The notes under the pieces: model-generated
Database searches by the model: none
What the model was told of the DNA's origin: nothing
What the model saw: only the letters and a program-made list of their open reading frames with translations
Program-made: the position numbers and the translations under genes
Shown: positions 1 to 9,836 of the stretch, one piece after another
Position numbering within the stretch: the first letter of the stretch is position 1
How the letters are laid out: every line of letters begins with the position of its first letter
Source: Marinomonas shanghaiensis
GTDB taxonomy: Bacteria > Pseudomonadota > Gammaproteobacteria > Pseudomonadales > Marinomonadaceae
Assembly (NCBI RefSeq): GCF_003259175.1
Contig: NZ_QGOK01000012.1
Span: 1-64,000 of the forward strand
DNA: 64,000 bases
Direction: 5' to 3'

Positions 1-34
1 TACTGGCTTACTGAGGTGGGTGGCTTAGAAAGAG

Positions 35-67
35 AAAAATGCTTCTTACCTCTCGGCAAAAAGCATT
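35..67 (-). terminator. Possible terminator of the glucuronate operon
   Basis: Downstream of the uxuA stop on the minus strand, 7-base arms (38-44 and 61-67, AATGCTT/AAGCATT) enclose a loop and are followed on the minus strand by a T-rich run. The stem is short and the loop is long, so this is only a moderate call. The remaining bases 1-34 hold nothing I can identify. Confidence 0.45.
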
Positions 68-95
68 GTGTATTAAAGCTAGATAATTAGCGAAA

Positions 96-1271
96 TTAAA
101 GCGTGCTTTTCAGGCCTAATTCTAAACCTCTTACTTCTGCCAAGCCTTTCATTCGGCCTAGTTTTGAATAACCCGGTTTAGTATTTTTTTCTAAGTCATT
201 AAGGATTTGGTGTCCATGGTCTGGTCGCATTGGAATCAAACTTGGAGCGTTGTTGTCATTACGCTTTTTCTCTTCGACAAGGAGTGCACGAACCACACCA
301 ACCATGTCTACATCACCACCAAGGTGAGACGCTTCATGGAAGCTGCCCGCGACCTCTTCACGTTTCGTTGAACGCAAGTGCGTAAAGAAAATTCGTGAAC
401 CAAAACGGTTTACCATATCCACTAGGTCATTATCGGCACGAACACCGTAAGACCCTGTACACAAGGTAATGCCGTTCACTGGGCTTGGTACAGAAGTCAC
501 CAGCCAATCAATATCGTCTTTCACTGATACAACGCGTGGTAGCCCAAGAATAGGACGCGGTGGATCGTCTGGGTGAATCGCCAAGCGTAGCCCACCTTGT
601 TCAGCCGCAGGCACAATCTCTTCTAGGAAGAGTTTTAAATGCTCGCGAAGCTTGTCTTTGTCGATACCAGCGTATTCGTCCAATTTTTCACGGAACTGCT
701 CTAGCGTATAACTTTCTTCAGACCCAGGAAGGCCGGCAATGATGTTTGCAACCAAGCGGTCTTTGTCTTCTGGTTTTAGGTTTTCTAAAAAGACTTTTGC
801 TTGTGCTTTTTCTTCAGCACTGTATTCATTTTCTGCGCCTTTGCGCTCTAAAATGTACAGCTCAAAGGCCGCAAAAGCGGTTTGATCAAATCGCAAAGCA
901 CGTGAGCCGTCAGGTAATTCGTAATCCAAATCGGTACGCGTCCAATCCAACACTGGCATGAAGTTATAGCACACGGTATCAATGCCACATTCCGCCAAGT
1001 TAAGCAAAGTTTGCTTGTAGTTTTGAATGTACTCTTGGTAGTTGCCTGTGCGCTTTTTAATGTCTTCGTGAACTGGCACACTTTCCACTACAGACCAACG
1101 TAGTGAATGCGCTTCAATCATTTCTTTACGCGCTTTAATCGCCTCTACTGGCCACACTTCGCCATTAGGAATTTCATGTAAAGCCGTTACGACACCTGTT
1201 GCCCCAGTTTGACGAATATCCGTCAAAGTGGTTTCATCATTTGGTCCAAACCAACGCCAAGTATGTTCCAT
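96..1271 (-). CDS. uxuA: Mannonate dehydratase UxuA
   Basis: Dehydrates D-mannonate to 2-keto-3-deoxy-D-gluconate, the third step of glucuronate breakdown in the cytoplasm. The product is 391 residues, close to the roughly 394 of E. coli UxuA. It begins [12 protein letters not shown] and carries family-like segments such as the RPDHGH stretch near the C terminus. The frame is open 23 codons further upstream, but I place the start at 1271 because a GGAGG ribosome site lies 4-8 bases before it and the extension would run inside uxuB. The uxuB stop and this ATG are separated by one base, so translation is probably coupled. It is the last gene of the six-gene leftward operon. No kdgK or eda follows in this window, so the lower pathway is encoded elsewhere. 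Confidence 0.95.
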   Translation of the reverse strand: MEHTWRWFGPNDETTLTDIRQTGATGVVTALHEIPNGEVWPVEAIKARKEMIEAHSLRWSVVESVPVHEDIKKRTGNYQEYIQNYKQTLLNLAECGIDTVCYNFMPVLDWTRTDLDYELPDGSRALRFDQTAFAAFELYILERKGAENEYSAEEKAQAKVFLENLKPEDKDRLVANIIAGLPGSEESYTLEQFREKLDEYAGIDKDKLREHLKLFLEEIVPAAEQGGLRLAIHPDDPPRPILGLPRVVSVKDDIDWLVTSVPSPVNGITLCTGSYGVRADNDLVDMVNRFGSRIFFTHLRSTKREEVAGSFHEASHLGGDVDMVGVVRALLVEEKKRNDNNAPSLIPMRPDHGHQILNDLEKNTKPGYSKLGRMKGLAEVRGLELGLKSTL

Positions 1272-1272
1272 T

Positions 1273-2763
1273 TTATCCTCCAAAATTCGCAGTGTTGTTA
1301 TTTGATAGCTTGTCAGTGAATGACAAAGATTCCACGACACCGCTTGAAATAAGTGTTTGATAAGCGCTCAACACAGCGCGAGAAAAGCTCTCGTTTTGGC
1401 TAAGCTTTGTAGAAAAAATATCGTTCAGTTTTAACGCTTCACGAACCAAGCTTTCAGGCTCAGAACAGCGACTGTGCAACTTGCTCAGCACGTCCGCCAT
1501 TGGGTCATCCACCTTATGTGTGTTGCCTTCTAAGTCTTCCCCACGAACATAAAATAACCACGCTGCCACGCCTAATGCGGTTGCCGCAAGCACACTGTCT
1601 GAATCAGAAGAAAAACGCGCTTCCGCGCCATTTAACCAGCGTTGAGGAATTTTCTGTGATCCGTCCATCGCAATCTGCGACAACTGATGCTGCAAGCTGT
1701 CATTGGCAAAACGACTGATTAAGCTCTCAATGTATTCATGCACCTTCACCTCTTCTGGCAAATCCAAAGTCGGTGCTGCTTCGAAGCTCATATAGTGACG
1801 AATAAAGGCGGCAAACTTTTCATCCGCCACCGCTTGTGCCACGGTTTTGTATTTGGCGGCCAAGCCAACATAGGCCAACAAGGAATGACTACCGTTCAAC
1901 AAACGCAACTTCATGGTTTCAAACGGATGAACGTCTTTCACCATTTGCACACCATCGTGTTCCCAATCTGGTCGACCTTGTGGGAAGTTGTCCTCCACCA
2001 CCCATTGACTAAAAGCCTCACACATCACAGCGTTTTCATCGTGGCAATTAAGCTCCCGCTGCAAACGCTCATGGGAAGCCTCTGACATGGCAGGCACAAT
2101 TCGGTCCACCATGGAACTTGGGAAAGCGACATGGTCATAAATCCACTGGGCAAACGCTTTTGAACGGTGTTCAGCCAACCCACACACGGCTTGACGCGTT
2201 AAATGACCGTTGTTCGGCATGTTGTCACAGGACAAAACAGTAAAAGGCGGTAAACCCAAGGCTTTTCGACGATACAAGGCTTCAACGAGTATGCCTGGCG
2301 CGGTTTTTGGCGCGTTAGGGTTTTCGATATCGTGCTGAATGCTTGGGTCGTCTTGGCGCAATGTTTTATCGGCTGGCGCTAAGTAATAGCCTTTTTCGGT
2401 GACGGTTAGCGTGACTATTTTGGTCTTCGCCGAAACCAGCTTGACAAATAAAGGCTCTTTATCTTGCCCTGCAAACAAAGCGTCACGAATCGCGTTGACT
2501 TCACGCCATTCCACCTGTTGGCTGTCTTGATATTCGGCAATATGGTAACGACAGTCATTGGCTTTTAACTGATCAACCAGTTGCGAATTAGAGCGAATAT
2601 TCACCGCACAAATGCCCCAGTCTCCACCCTGATTACGATTCAGATTTTTTTCAATATAAACCGCTTGGTGGGCTCGGTGGAAAGCGCCCAAGCCAATGTG
2701 AACAATGCCCACATCAACCTTGTCAGGTTCGTATACGCTTTTGGTGGTTGTTATCTTGATCAT
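1273..2763 (-). CDS. uxuB: D-fructuronate (mannonate) oxidoreductase, mannitol dehydrogenase family
   Basis: Reduces D-fructuronate to D-mannonate with NADH. The protein has 496 residues, similar to E. coli UxuB (about 486). An N-terminal Rossmann region opens with [17 protein letters not shown]. The family signatures SCDNMPNNG (about residue 180) and [10 protein letters not shown] (about 215) follow. The central [10 protein letters not shown] segment includes the catalytic-site lysine region of the long-chain mannitol dehydrogenase family. The family also contains mannitol and arabinitol dehydrogenases, but placement between uxaC and uxuA, with one base to uxuA, argues strongly for fructuronate reductase. 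Confidence 0.93.
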   Translation of the reverse strand: MIKITTTKSVYEPDKVDVGIVHIGLGAFHRAHQAVYIEKNLNRNQGGDWGICAVNIRSNSQLVDQLKANDCRYHIAEYQDSQQVEWREVNAIRDALFAGQDKEPLFVKLVSAKTKIVTLTVTEKGYYLAPADKTLRQDDPSIQHDIENPNAPKTAPGILVEALYRRKALGLPPFTVLSCDNMPNNGHLTRQAVCGLAEHRSKAFAQWIYDHVAFPSSMVDRIVPAMSEASHERLQRELNCHDENAVMCEAFSQWVVEDNFPQGRPDWEHDGVQMVKDVHPFETMKLRLLNGSHSLLAYVGLAAKYKTVAQAVADEKFAAFIRHYMSFEAAPTLDLPEEVKVHEYIESLISRFANDSLQHQLSQIAMDGSQKIPQRWLNGAEARFSSDSDSVLAATALGVAAWLFYVRGEDLEGNTHKVDDPMADVLSKLHSRCSEPESLVREALKLNDIFSTKLSQNESFSRAVLSAYQTLISSGVVESLSFTDKLSNNNTANFGG

Positions 2764-2789
2764 GATGATTCCTTATGTTTAAAAACGTC

Positions 2790-4196
2790 TTAAAATCCGA
2801 AGTATTTTTTCGCGTTTTCAGCACAAATGCCTTTCACCATATCGCCCAATAGCGCCATATCGGCTGGGGCTTCACCACGTTCAACCCAACCCCCCATCAT
2901 CTCGCACAACAAGCGGCGGAAATACTCATGGCGGGTATAAGATAAAAAGCTACGAGAGTCCGTTAACATGCCCACGAATTGGCTCAACAAACCCATTTGC
3001 GCGACGCTGGTAAGTTGACGTTGCATGCCGTCTAGCTGATCGTTGAACCACCAGCCAGAACCAAATTGCACCTTGCCTGCCACGCCACCACCTTGGAAGT
3101 TACCCGCCATGGTCGCTAACATTTCGTTGTGCATTGGGTTCAAACAATAAAGGATGGTTTTCGGCAATTCGTCACTTTGATCCAACACATTCAAGAAATC
3201 GGATAAAGGTTCAGCAAACGCGCGATCGTCCATGGAGTCAAAACCGGAATCCCCACCAATCAACTTAAACATTCTGGAAGAGTTGTTGCGACGCGCACCA
3301 ATGTGCAGCTGCATCACCCAACCTTTTTTGGCGTATTGCTTGCCCAGCCAAACTTGAACCGTACTGGAAAATTGCGCGATCTCCAGCTCGGTTAAAGGCT
3401 GCTCATTTATTCGTTTCGTTAAAATGGCATCTAAGTCGGCTTCGCTTGGTTCATTGGCAAAGCGCATGATTTCAATACCGTGATCGGCACTGCGACAACC
3501 ATGCGCATCGAATACCTCGAGACGTTGCGCCAAGGCATCAATCAAATCACTAAAACGAGTGATACTGATGTCAGCCGCTTTACCCAGTTTATTCAAGTAG
3601 TCTTTAAAACCCACATGATCGACTTTAAAAGCACGATCCGGACGCCAACTTGGTGTAACCGCAATGTCGAAGCTGCTGTCATTAGCAATAAATTTATGAT
3701 GCTCAAGGCTGTCCGCAGGGTCGTCTGTGGTGCCGACCATTTTCACCTTCATTTGCTGCATGATGCCGCGCGCTGAAAACTCAGGTTGCTGTAGCATTTC
3801 ATTGCATTGCTCCCAAATGGCATCGGCCGTTTTAGGGGAAAACAACACATCGGTAATGCCAAAAGGACGGCGCAGCTCTAAATGCGTCCAATGGTAAATA
3901 GGATTACCAATACACTGAGGCACGGTTTTCGCCCAAGCTTGGTATTTTTCCTTGAAGCTTGCATTGCCTGTGACCAAACGCTCTTCAATACCTGCGGTAC
4001 GCATGGCGCGCCATTTGTAGTGATCACCCTCTAACCAGATCTCACCCAAGTCCGTGAAACGGCGATTCTCGGCAATTTCTTGCGGGCTTAAATGGCAATG
4101 GTAGTCATAAATTGGCTGATCAGCGGCGTATTCATGATATAAGCGCTTCGCCGTTTCTGTGGTCAGCAAAAAATCTTCTGTCATAAAGTTTTTCAT
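2790..4196 (-). CDS. uxaC: Glucuronate isomerase UxaC
   Basis: Interconverts D-glucuronate and D-fructuronate (and D-galacturonate with D-tagaturonate), the entry step of the pathway. At 468 residues it matches the family's usual length of about 470. The metal-dependent amidohydrolase-like HCHL motif appears near residue 33, and MTEDFLL near the start is typical of the family. The ATG at 4196 has a GAGGG ribosome site just upstream; the internal Met at residue 5 is a possible alternative. It lies 26 bases upstream of uxuB and 14 bases after the GH31 gene, so the genes are probably co-transcribed. No uxaA or uxaB is present, so the operon is for glucuronate rather than galacturonate. Confidence 0.95.
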   Translation of the reverse strand: MKNFMTEDFLLTTETAKRLYHEYAADQPIYDYHCHLSPQEIAENRRFTDLGEIWLEGDHYKWRAMRTAGIEERLVTGNASFKEKYQAWAKTVPQCIGNPIYHWTHLELRRPFGITDVLFSPKTADAIWEQCNEMLQQPEFSARGIMQQMKVKMVGTTDDPADSLEHHKFIANDSSFDIAVTPSWRPDRAFKVDHVGFKDYLNKLGKAADISITRFSDLIDALAQRLEVFDAHGCRSADHGIEIMRFANEPSEADLDAILTKRINEQPLTELEIAQFSSTVQVWLGKQYAKKGWVMQLHIGARRNNSSRMFKLIGGDSGFDSMDDRAFAEPLSDFLNVLDQSDELPKTILYCLNPMHNEMLATMAGNFQGGGVAGKVQFGSGWWFNDQLDGMQRQLTSVAQMGLLSQFVGMLTDSRSFLSYTRHEYFRRLLCEMMGGWVERGEAPADMALLGDMVKGICAENAKKYFGF

Positions 4197-4210
4197 ATCA
4201 TTCCCTCAGC

Positions 4211-6610
4211 TTATTTAAGGCTGCTCAGTGCGATAAGTTGTGAGCGCTCAACACGCTTGCCGTTCACATAGAAAGGACGTTGCTCACTGTCTGGCAAAAC
4301 AAAACTCACCTCTTTGTAGGCGGGCTGCCATTCGCCTTCTTGGGCGACCATCAGGTCGATGCGCTCAAGATCGGATTTCAGCGTCATATTCAGCATTAGG
4401 TATTTGCCATCTAAATAGCCCGTTGATAGACCATCATCATCAAACACAGATAGATCTCGCTGCCCTGCGCCTTTAAATGGGAAAACAAGGAACTGACGTT
4501 GTGTGTCTTTTTCAGCATCCACATGAGCAATACGGCCGCTAGTCGGAATCACACTGCCAGCACGAGCCAGTAGCGGAATCTCTTCTAGCGCGGCAGGTAA
4601 CGTAATGTCTTGTCCACCGGCATACCAAGTTTTGCGGTGGAAGTCGTACCAGCCTTCGCCATTGTCAGGCAAATACACTGGACGCGTGCGTTGACCTTGT
4701 TCTACGACAGACGCCACCAATAGATCTTTACCTAGCAAGAAGTCGTCGCTTTCTACATAGGTGCGAGCATCGGCTTCGTGGTCCAAGAAAGTAGGACGCA
4801 ACATAGGTTCATGATCTTTGTGTGCCTGCCAAAGTAGATCATACAAATACGGCATCAGACGGTAGCGAAGCGTCATGGCTTCACGAATAATGGGCGTGAC
4901 TTCTGGGTACATCCAAGGCTCGTTAACCGTCTTATCGTCATTCCAAGAATGGATGGTAAAACGCGGGTGCATAACCCCATTTTGAACCCAACGCACAAAG
5001 AGTTCTGGATCTGGACGATCACCTGAGAAACCACCGACATCGTGACCAAGGTTGTACAAACCAGAAAGGCTCATGCCCACACCCATACGCGTGTTGTAAC
5101 GCAAAGTTTGCCAGTTGGTACGGTTATCACCGCTCCAGGTTTGCACGTAGCGTTGCATGCCTGGGCAACCAGAACGCGAGATCAAATAAGGCCGTAAATT
5201 TGGTGCGAACTCCGTTTGCGCTTCATAAGAAGCACGCATCATCAACAAAGGCTGTAATGGACGAATCAGCTTAATCGGCGTCGGTTTACCAAACCCCACA
5301 CAGCGCGCATTGCCATCCCAGACTTCGTATTCGTTGTTGTCATTCCAAGTAGAATCAATGCCTTTTTCAAGCAGTTGCTCAGTGACATTCTGTTTCCACC
5401 ACTGAATGGTATTCGGGTTGGTAAAATCCAAATGTGAGCCAGAGTCATCCCAAAACTGAGACGATTCAGGCGCATCAAACTCAGAGTCTTGAATGAATAA
5501 CTGTTGTGAAGCGACTTCATCAAAGCGAGGGTGATCCTGCAGCAAGCAAGGCTTGATGTTGGCTGCCAGCTTAAGACCGGCTTGATGAAAGTCTGAGCTC
5601 AATTTAAGCGGATCTGGCACCTTACTGGTGTTCCAATTAAACACGTAACGCTTATTACCAATGGACGTGTAGCCAGACGAAAGCTGGAATGAATCACATG
5701 GCATGCTGTGATTGTCGCAGTGCTTAATAAAGTCACCAAGCTGTTCTTGCGCGTTTTCAGCGTCCGTATAAAGCATGGTTGAGCCACTGTAACCAAGGCT
5801 CCATTTAGGGCCAAAAATAGTACGCCCCGTCAGGTTCACATAGGTTTTGGTAACGTCTAGAACTTTTTCGCCATACATGAAGTAGAAATCCAAATCCCCT
5901 TCTTCTGCATGATAACTACGATAGTAGCCATGATAGTTATCCAGTTCATTACCCAAATCAAACCAGCTGGTAGATAGGTTATCGTAGAAGATACCAAAGC
6001 TCGCCTGCTCCGTTTTCGTGATGTAAAAAGGAATGTGTTTGTACAATGGATCGGTGTGTTTGGCATCGTACCCCATCGCATCGATATTACGCATTTGGTA
6101 GCGCGAACCGTGGCGATTTAAATCACCGGTCTTTTCGCCCAAACCGTAATATTTCTCGGACAAATCTCGGGCCATGTAATGGTGAATATCATTAGATTGC
6201 ACACCCAACATATACGCACCACTGTGGCGGTCCGCAGCCAAATAGTGCCACTCACCTTTTGCGTCAGCGTATTCCCATGTCAATTTCAATGGTTTTGACA
6301 AAGTCACTCGAAGAGAAGAAGTCGCAATACTTAACTGATCACCTTGCTCAGCCACGCTAAAATCAGGGCAAGAAAACCCTTCCGTGCTCATGCGGTCACG
6401 ACCTTCCCAGTTTATTTCACTGCCATTTAGGCTGTCATTTGGGGAAATGCACCAGCTGTTTTCAAGTTGCAAGGTTTTGTTCTTTTTCAACAAAACGCGA
6501 ATGACGTTGGACTCTAGGACGAAAAAGTGCAAAACATGACGATCATCACATTCAATATCTATACGGTTATTTTCAACACCAAGAAGCTTCCAATGTTTAA
6601 TCGGCTTCAT
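4211..6610 (-). CDS. Glycoside hydrolase family 31 alpha-glycosidase
   Basis: A 799-residue cytoplasmic enzyme with no signal peptide, expected to release a sugar from an alpha-glycoside by a retaining mechanism. The GH31 signature WNDNNE places the probable nucleophile at Asp424. The WSGDNRTNW segment carries the probable acid/base Asp495, and HDVGGFSG follows it. An N-terminal galactose-mutarotase-like domain precedes the catalytic barrel, and beta domains follow it, as in the family. GH31 includes alpha-glucosidases, alpha-xylosidases and sulfoquinovosidases, and the sequence alone does not fix the substrate. Its position inside a glucuronate uptake and catabolism operon suggests that it trims an imported uronate-containing alpha-glycoside. 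That specificity is an inference. Confidence 0.88.
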   Translation of the reverse strand: MKPIKHWKLLGVENNRIDIECDDRHVLHFFVLESNVIRVLLKKNKTLQLENSWCISPNDSLNGSEINWEGRDRMSTEGFSCPDFSVAEQGDQLSIATSSLRVTLSKPLKLTWEYADAKGEWHYLAADRHSGAYMLGVQSNDIHHYMARDLSEKYYGLGEKTGDLNRHGSRYQMRNIDAMGYDAKHTDPLYKHIPFYITKTEQASFGIFYDNLSTSWFDLGNELDNYHGYYRSYHAEEGDLDFYFMYGEKVLDVTKTYVNLTGRTIFGPKWSLGYSGSTMLYTDAENAQEQLGDFIKHCDNHSMPCDSFQLSSGYTSIGNKRYVFNWNTSKVPDPLKLSSDFHQAGLKLAANIKPCLLQDHPRFDEVASQQLFIQDSEFDAPESSQFWDDSGSHLDFTNPNTIQWWKQNVTEQLLEKGIDSTWNDNNEYEVWDGNARCVGFGKPTPIKLIRPLQPLLMMRASYEAQTEFAPNLRPYLISRSGCPGMQRYVQTWSGDNRTNWQTLRYNTRMGVGMSLSGLYNLGHDVGGFSGDRPDPELFVRWVQNGVMHPRFTIHSWNDDKTVNEPWMYPEVTPIIREAMTLRYRLMPYLYDLLWQAHKDHEPMLRPTFLDHEADARTYVESDDFLLGKDLLVASVVEQGQRTRPVYLPDNGEGWYDFHRKTWYAGGQDITLPAALEEIPLLARAGSVIPTSGRIAHVDAEKDTQRQFLVFPFKGAGQRDLSVFDDDGLSTGYLDGKYLMLNMTLKSDLERIDLMVAQEGEWQPAYKEVSFVLPDSEQRPFYVNGKRVERSQLIALSSLK

Positions 6611-6654
6611 AATTATTTATCTCCAAATATCGTTAAAATCTGCAAGCTTCTAAA

Positions 6655-7953
6655 CTAGTAACCAAGCAAAAGAGACGGTAAAAACAAGGTAATTTCTGGA
6701 ATGAAGGTCACCGCCAACAACGCCAATAACAACAATCCAAATATGGGTAATAAAGGCTTAATAACTTGATCGATTTTCACTCCGCTTACTGAACAGCCTA
6801 CAAACAGAGCGCTCCCCACAGGAGGAGTACAAATACCAATACATAGGTTAAAAGTAAGAATGATGCCGAAATGCACTGGATCGATGCCCAGTTCCAAAGC
6901 AATAGGAAGAAAAATTGGCGTAAATATTAATAAAGCTGGCGTCATATCCATAAAGATACCGACGATAAGCAGAATTAAATTGATAATTAACAAAATGATA
7001 ATTGGGTTATCAGACAAAGCGAGCAATGCATCACTCACCGCATAAGGTATATCGGCATTGGCCATTGCCCACGCCATAGACATAGACGCACCAATCAGCA
7101 ACATGATCATAGCGGCTGTCATAACGGAACCGAGAATAATATTCGGCATATCTTTCAGGCTAACTTCGCGATAAATCAGCGCCAATAACAAAGAGTAAAC
7201 AACGGCAATGGCGGAAGCTTCCGTCGCGGTAAAGACACCACCAATAATACCGCCCATAATGACAACTATAAGACCTAAACTGGGGACGGCTCGCCACGTT
7301 ATAATTCCCGCCTCAGCAAGGGACACACGCTCGGATACAGGGTAGTTTTTTTTCTTCGCGACGATGGCAACAGCTAACATGACACAGGCGCCCATTAACA
7401 GCCCAGGTAAATAGCCACCTAAGAACAGTGCGCTAATAGAAGTGCCACCAGAGATAAGGGAATACACAATCAAGGCGTTACTGGGCGGAATCAACAAACC
7501 AGCGGGGCTAGAGGTAATATTCACAGCGGTTGAAAAGACCGGATCATAGCCATCTTTTTTCTGTAATGGCGCCATAGTGCCACCCACTGCGGCGGCTGCA
7601 GCGACAGCCGAGCCTGAAATAGAACCAAACAGCATGTTAGCGATCACGTTTACATGGCCTAAAGAACCTGGCAAACGACCTGCGAGTAGCTTAGAAAACT
7701 CAATAAGCCGAAGAGCTAAACCACCCCTATTCATGATGTTGCCGGCGAGAATAAAGAACGGGATGGCTAGCAAAGTAAAGCTGTCCATACCAGAAGCAAG
7801 TTTTTGCGAAACAACCGACAGTGACGCATCAAAAGGCAGCGACACCATGATAGACAACAACGAGGCAATCGCGATGGAAAAGGAAATTGGCACACCCAGT
7901 ACCAACATGGTGAAAAAACTACCGAACAAAACAAGTGCAACTAACCATTCCAC
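6655..7953 (-). CDS. dctM: TRAP transporter large membrane subunit, DctM family
   Basis: The ion-coupled translocation subunit of a tripartite periplasmic uptake system in the inner membrane. It has 432 residues, about the usual length, and is almost entirely hydrophobic with roughly 12 membrane spans. Typical DctM segments include PFFILAGNIMNRGGLALRL and the glycine/alanine-rich FGSISGSAVAAAAAVGG. The start is a GTG at 7953 preceded by AAGGA at 8-base spacing; no ATG is better placed. It lies 81 bases downstream of dctQ and 44 bases upstream of the GH31 gene. The partner binding protein is the divergent dctP. Substrate inferred from context: glucuronate or a glucuronate-containing compound. 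Confidence 0.93.
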   Translation of the reverse strand: MEWLVALVLFGSFFTMLVLGVPISFSIAIASLLSIMVSLPFDASLSVVSQKLASGMDSFTLLAIPFFILAGNIMNRGGLALRLIEFSKLLAGRLPGSLGHVNVIANMLFGSISGSAVAAAAAVGGTMAPLQKKDGYDPVFSTAVNITSSPAGLLIPPSNALIVYSLISGGTSISALFLGGYLPGLLMGACVMLAVAIVAKKKNYPVSERVSLAEAGIITWRAVPSLGLIVVIMGGIIGGVFTATEASAIAVVYSLLLALIYREVSLKDMPNIILGSVMTAAMIMLLIGASMSMAWAMANADIPYAVSDALLALSDNPIIILLIINLILLIVGIFMDMTPALLIFTPIFLPIALELGIDPVHFGIILTFNLCIGICTPPVGSALFVGCSVSGVKIDQVIKPLLPIFGLLLLALLAVTFIPEITLFLPSLLLGY

Positions 7954-8034
7954 GTTTTTTATCCTTATTATTAGAATTTATGAATAACTGAATCAGGCAA
8001 CGAAAAGACGTTATTACTTAGCCTGTAGAGCCGT

Positions 8035-8505
8035 TTAGTCTTGCGTTGGTGCAAAAAGATCTCGTAATAGATAGAGAATCATGCAAACACCGCTAATCGG
8101 AATGGCCGAATAAACCCATCCCATTTCCAATCCTAAAACGGGTGAAATTTGCCCGACACTTAGCGTTTTGAGCACTAAAGAACCGCCGCCAAACACCATA
8201 ATGACCACAGCAAAAAACAACCCAATTAGCGTAATTAGCAATTGCAAGGTCGCTTTTTTTCGCCCATCCAACGCAAGCAACATAAAGTCCATTGCTAAGT
8301 GTTTTTTCTGGCCCAAGGTAAACGCCGCGCCTAACAAGCCAACCCAAATAAAGAGAAATCTCGCCATCTCATCTGTTGACGTACTCGGTGCCCCCAATAC
8401 ATAACGAGAGAACACTTGCCAAACCACACACGCCACCAGCGCCACCATTAACGTGACACAAACAGTAGACAATATGCGGTCTACCACTCGAATAAATTTC
8501 GTCAT
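8035..8505 (-). CDS. dctQ: TRAP transporter small membrane subunit, DctQ family
   Basis: The small, four-span membrane subunit that pairs with DctM. It has 156 residues, with hydrophobic segments at about 11-33, 47-65, 87-110 and 128-147. The family-like SRYVLGAPSTSTDEMARFLFIW region lies between the first two. The ATG follows a GGAGG site with a 6-base spacer. It is the first gene of the leftward uronate operon, transcribed from the 8.5-8.7 kb divergent promoter shared with dctP. Confidence 0.92.
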   Translation of the reverse strand: MTKFIRVVDRILSTVCVTLMVALVACVVWQVFSRYVLGAPSTSTDEMARFLFIWVGLLGAAFTLGQKKHLAMDFMLLALDGRKKATLQLLITLIGLFFAVVIMVFGGGSLVLKTLSVGQISPVLGLEMGWVYSAIPISGVCMILYLLRDLFAPTQD

Positions 8506-8580
8506 TTACCACCTCCAGAAGGGATAAAAATCTTACATGACCACCATCAATCCACAACATATTGAACCAAACATCAAATC

Positions 8581-8617
8581 TGGTCAACAAAATAGACCAA
8601 ATTGGTTGACCAAATTT
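8581..8617. promoter_or_regulatory. Divergent dctQ/dctP promoter with GntR-type operator repeats
   Basis: The 207-base gap 8506-8712 holds an inverted repeat TGGTCAAC (8581-8588) / GTTGACCA (8605-8612). The right half lies within the near-palindrome AAATTGGTTGACCAAATTT (8599-8617), whose core is TTGGT-N2-ACCAA. That core resembles the E. coli UxuR/ExuR site as I remember it. TTGACC inside the right half (8606-8611) with AATTAT 17 bases later is a plausible rightward promoter. The mirror TTGACC in the left half could serve the leftward promoter. The likely ligand is the GntR regulator encoded just beyond dctP. This is inference from sequence symmetry and context. Confidence 0.6.
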
Positions 8618-8712
8618 AATGTGCGTGCAATTATGCAAACTCATAAAGACACAATTTACTCATCCGAAAACGTAAAAAATAATATAAAAATACCAAAACG
8701 GAGATTTTGACA

Positions 8713-9705
8713 ATGTTAAATATTAAACAAACTAAGCTGCATTTTGCCTCAGCATTACTGATAGGAGGACTAATGGGTTCCTCATCAGTAAGCTTCGCGG
8801 AAACGCTAAAGTTAAGTCACAACGGTGATACAAAATCGCCCGTCCATAAGGCACTCAAGTTCTTTGCCGATGAGGTAGAAGAAAAGACTAATGGTGACTT
8901 AAAAGTACGCGTTTATCCAAATGGTCAACTAGGCACACAACGTGAGTCTTTGGAACTGTTACAAAGTGGTGCTCTGGACATGGCAAAGTCTAATGCCAGT
9001 GAACTAGAGTCATTCGATCCCGCTTACGGCGCGTTTAATATCCCTTATATTTTTAGAGACCGTGAGCATTTTTATCGCGCACTAGAGAGTGAAGATATCG
9101 GCCAAAAGATTTTAAGCTCATCTGAAAAATATGGTTTTGTTGGTGTGGCCTATTTTGATGCTGGGTCTCGTAATTTTTATACGACGAAACCTGTTCGTTC
9201 CCCTGCAGATCTAAAAGGCATGAAGATTCGCGTCCAACCAAGTCCAAGTGCCATTAAAATGATGGAGCTCATGGGTGCCTCCCCTACGCCACTGCCATTT
9301 GGTGAGCTGTATACCGCTCTTCAACAACGTGTCGTCGATGGCGCTGAAAACAATATCGGTGCGGTGACAACCTATCGACATGGCGAAGTCGCAAAATATT
9401 ACAGCCAAGATGAGCACGCCATGATCCCAGATGTTTTGGTTATTAGTAGTAAAACCTGGGAAAACCTATCCGATAAAAACAAAGACGCAGTACTGACTGC
9501 GGGTAAAGATGCAACCGCCTTCATGAAAACACTTTGGGCTGAGTACACAGAAGAAGAACTCAACAAAGCAACAAAAATGGGCGTTGAAATTCTAGATGTT
9601 GATAAGGATGCTTTTATTAAAGCCGTTGAACCGATGCATAAAGATGCTGCAAACGACCCCGTTATTGCATCCTATGTGGAGGCCATAAAAGCACTCGACA
9701 AATAA
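8713..9705 (+). CDS. dctP: TRAP transporter periplasmic solute-binding protein, DctP family
   Basis: Captures the substrate in the periplasm and delivers it to DctQM. The protein has 330 residues. A Sec signal peptide covers about residues 1-29, with cleavage likely after SSVSFA. The mature part shows DctP features: LKVRVYPNGQLGTQRE, the MKIRVQPSPS region with the family's conserved arginine, and ALQQRVVDGAENN. The reading frame extends to a TTG two codons upstream, but the ATG at 8713 is 9 bases from an ACGGAG site and is preferred. The gene is divergent from its own permease subunits, and its transcript ends at a hairpin before the GntR gene. Confidence 0.93.
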   Translation: MLNIKQTKLHFASALLIGGLMGSSSVSFAETLKLSHNGDTKSPVHKALKFFADEVEEKTNGDLKVRVYPNGQLGTQRESLELLQSGALDMAKSNASELESFDPAYGAFNIPYIFRDREHFYRALESEDIGQKILSSSEKYGFVGVAYFDAGSRNFYTTKPVRSPADLKGMKIRVQPSPSAIKMMELMGASPTPLPFGELYTALQQRVVDGAENNIGAVTTYRHGEVAKYYSQDEHAMIPDVLVISSKTWENLSDKNKDAVLTAGKDATAFMKTLWAEYTEEELNKATKMGVEILDVDKDAFIKAVEPMHKDAANDPVIASYVEAIKALDK

Positions 9706-9714
9706 GCTGAATCA

Positions 9715-9758
9715 AGCGACTCTTTTTGATATTGTGTATCGGTATCAAAAGAGTCGCT
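9715..9758 (+). terminator. Hairpin terminator after dctP
   Basis: Arms AGCGACTCTTTTTGATA (9715-9731) and its complement (9743-9758) form a stem of about 16 pairs with one bulged T. There is no long U tract after it, so it may act as a partial terminator or mRNA stabiliser between dctP and the regulator. Confidence 0.6.
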
Positions 9759-9836
9759 CATTTATTACTTCATCTTAATGCATATCTATACCTAATCTTT
9801 TCCTGTTACTGGCTAATTTAAATAAAGTAGAAAGCT

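Noticed and set aside
8369-8644. 91-residue minus-strand frame over the dctQ promoter
   Set aside because: Overlaps dctQ in another frame and covers the operator region; no ribosome site or recognisable domain.
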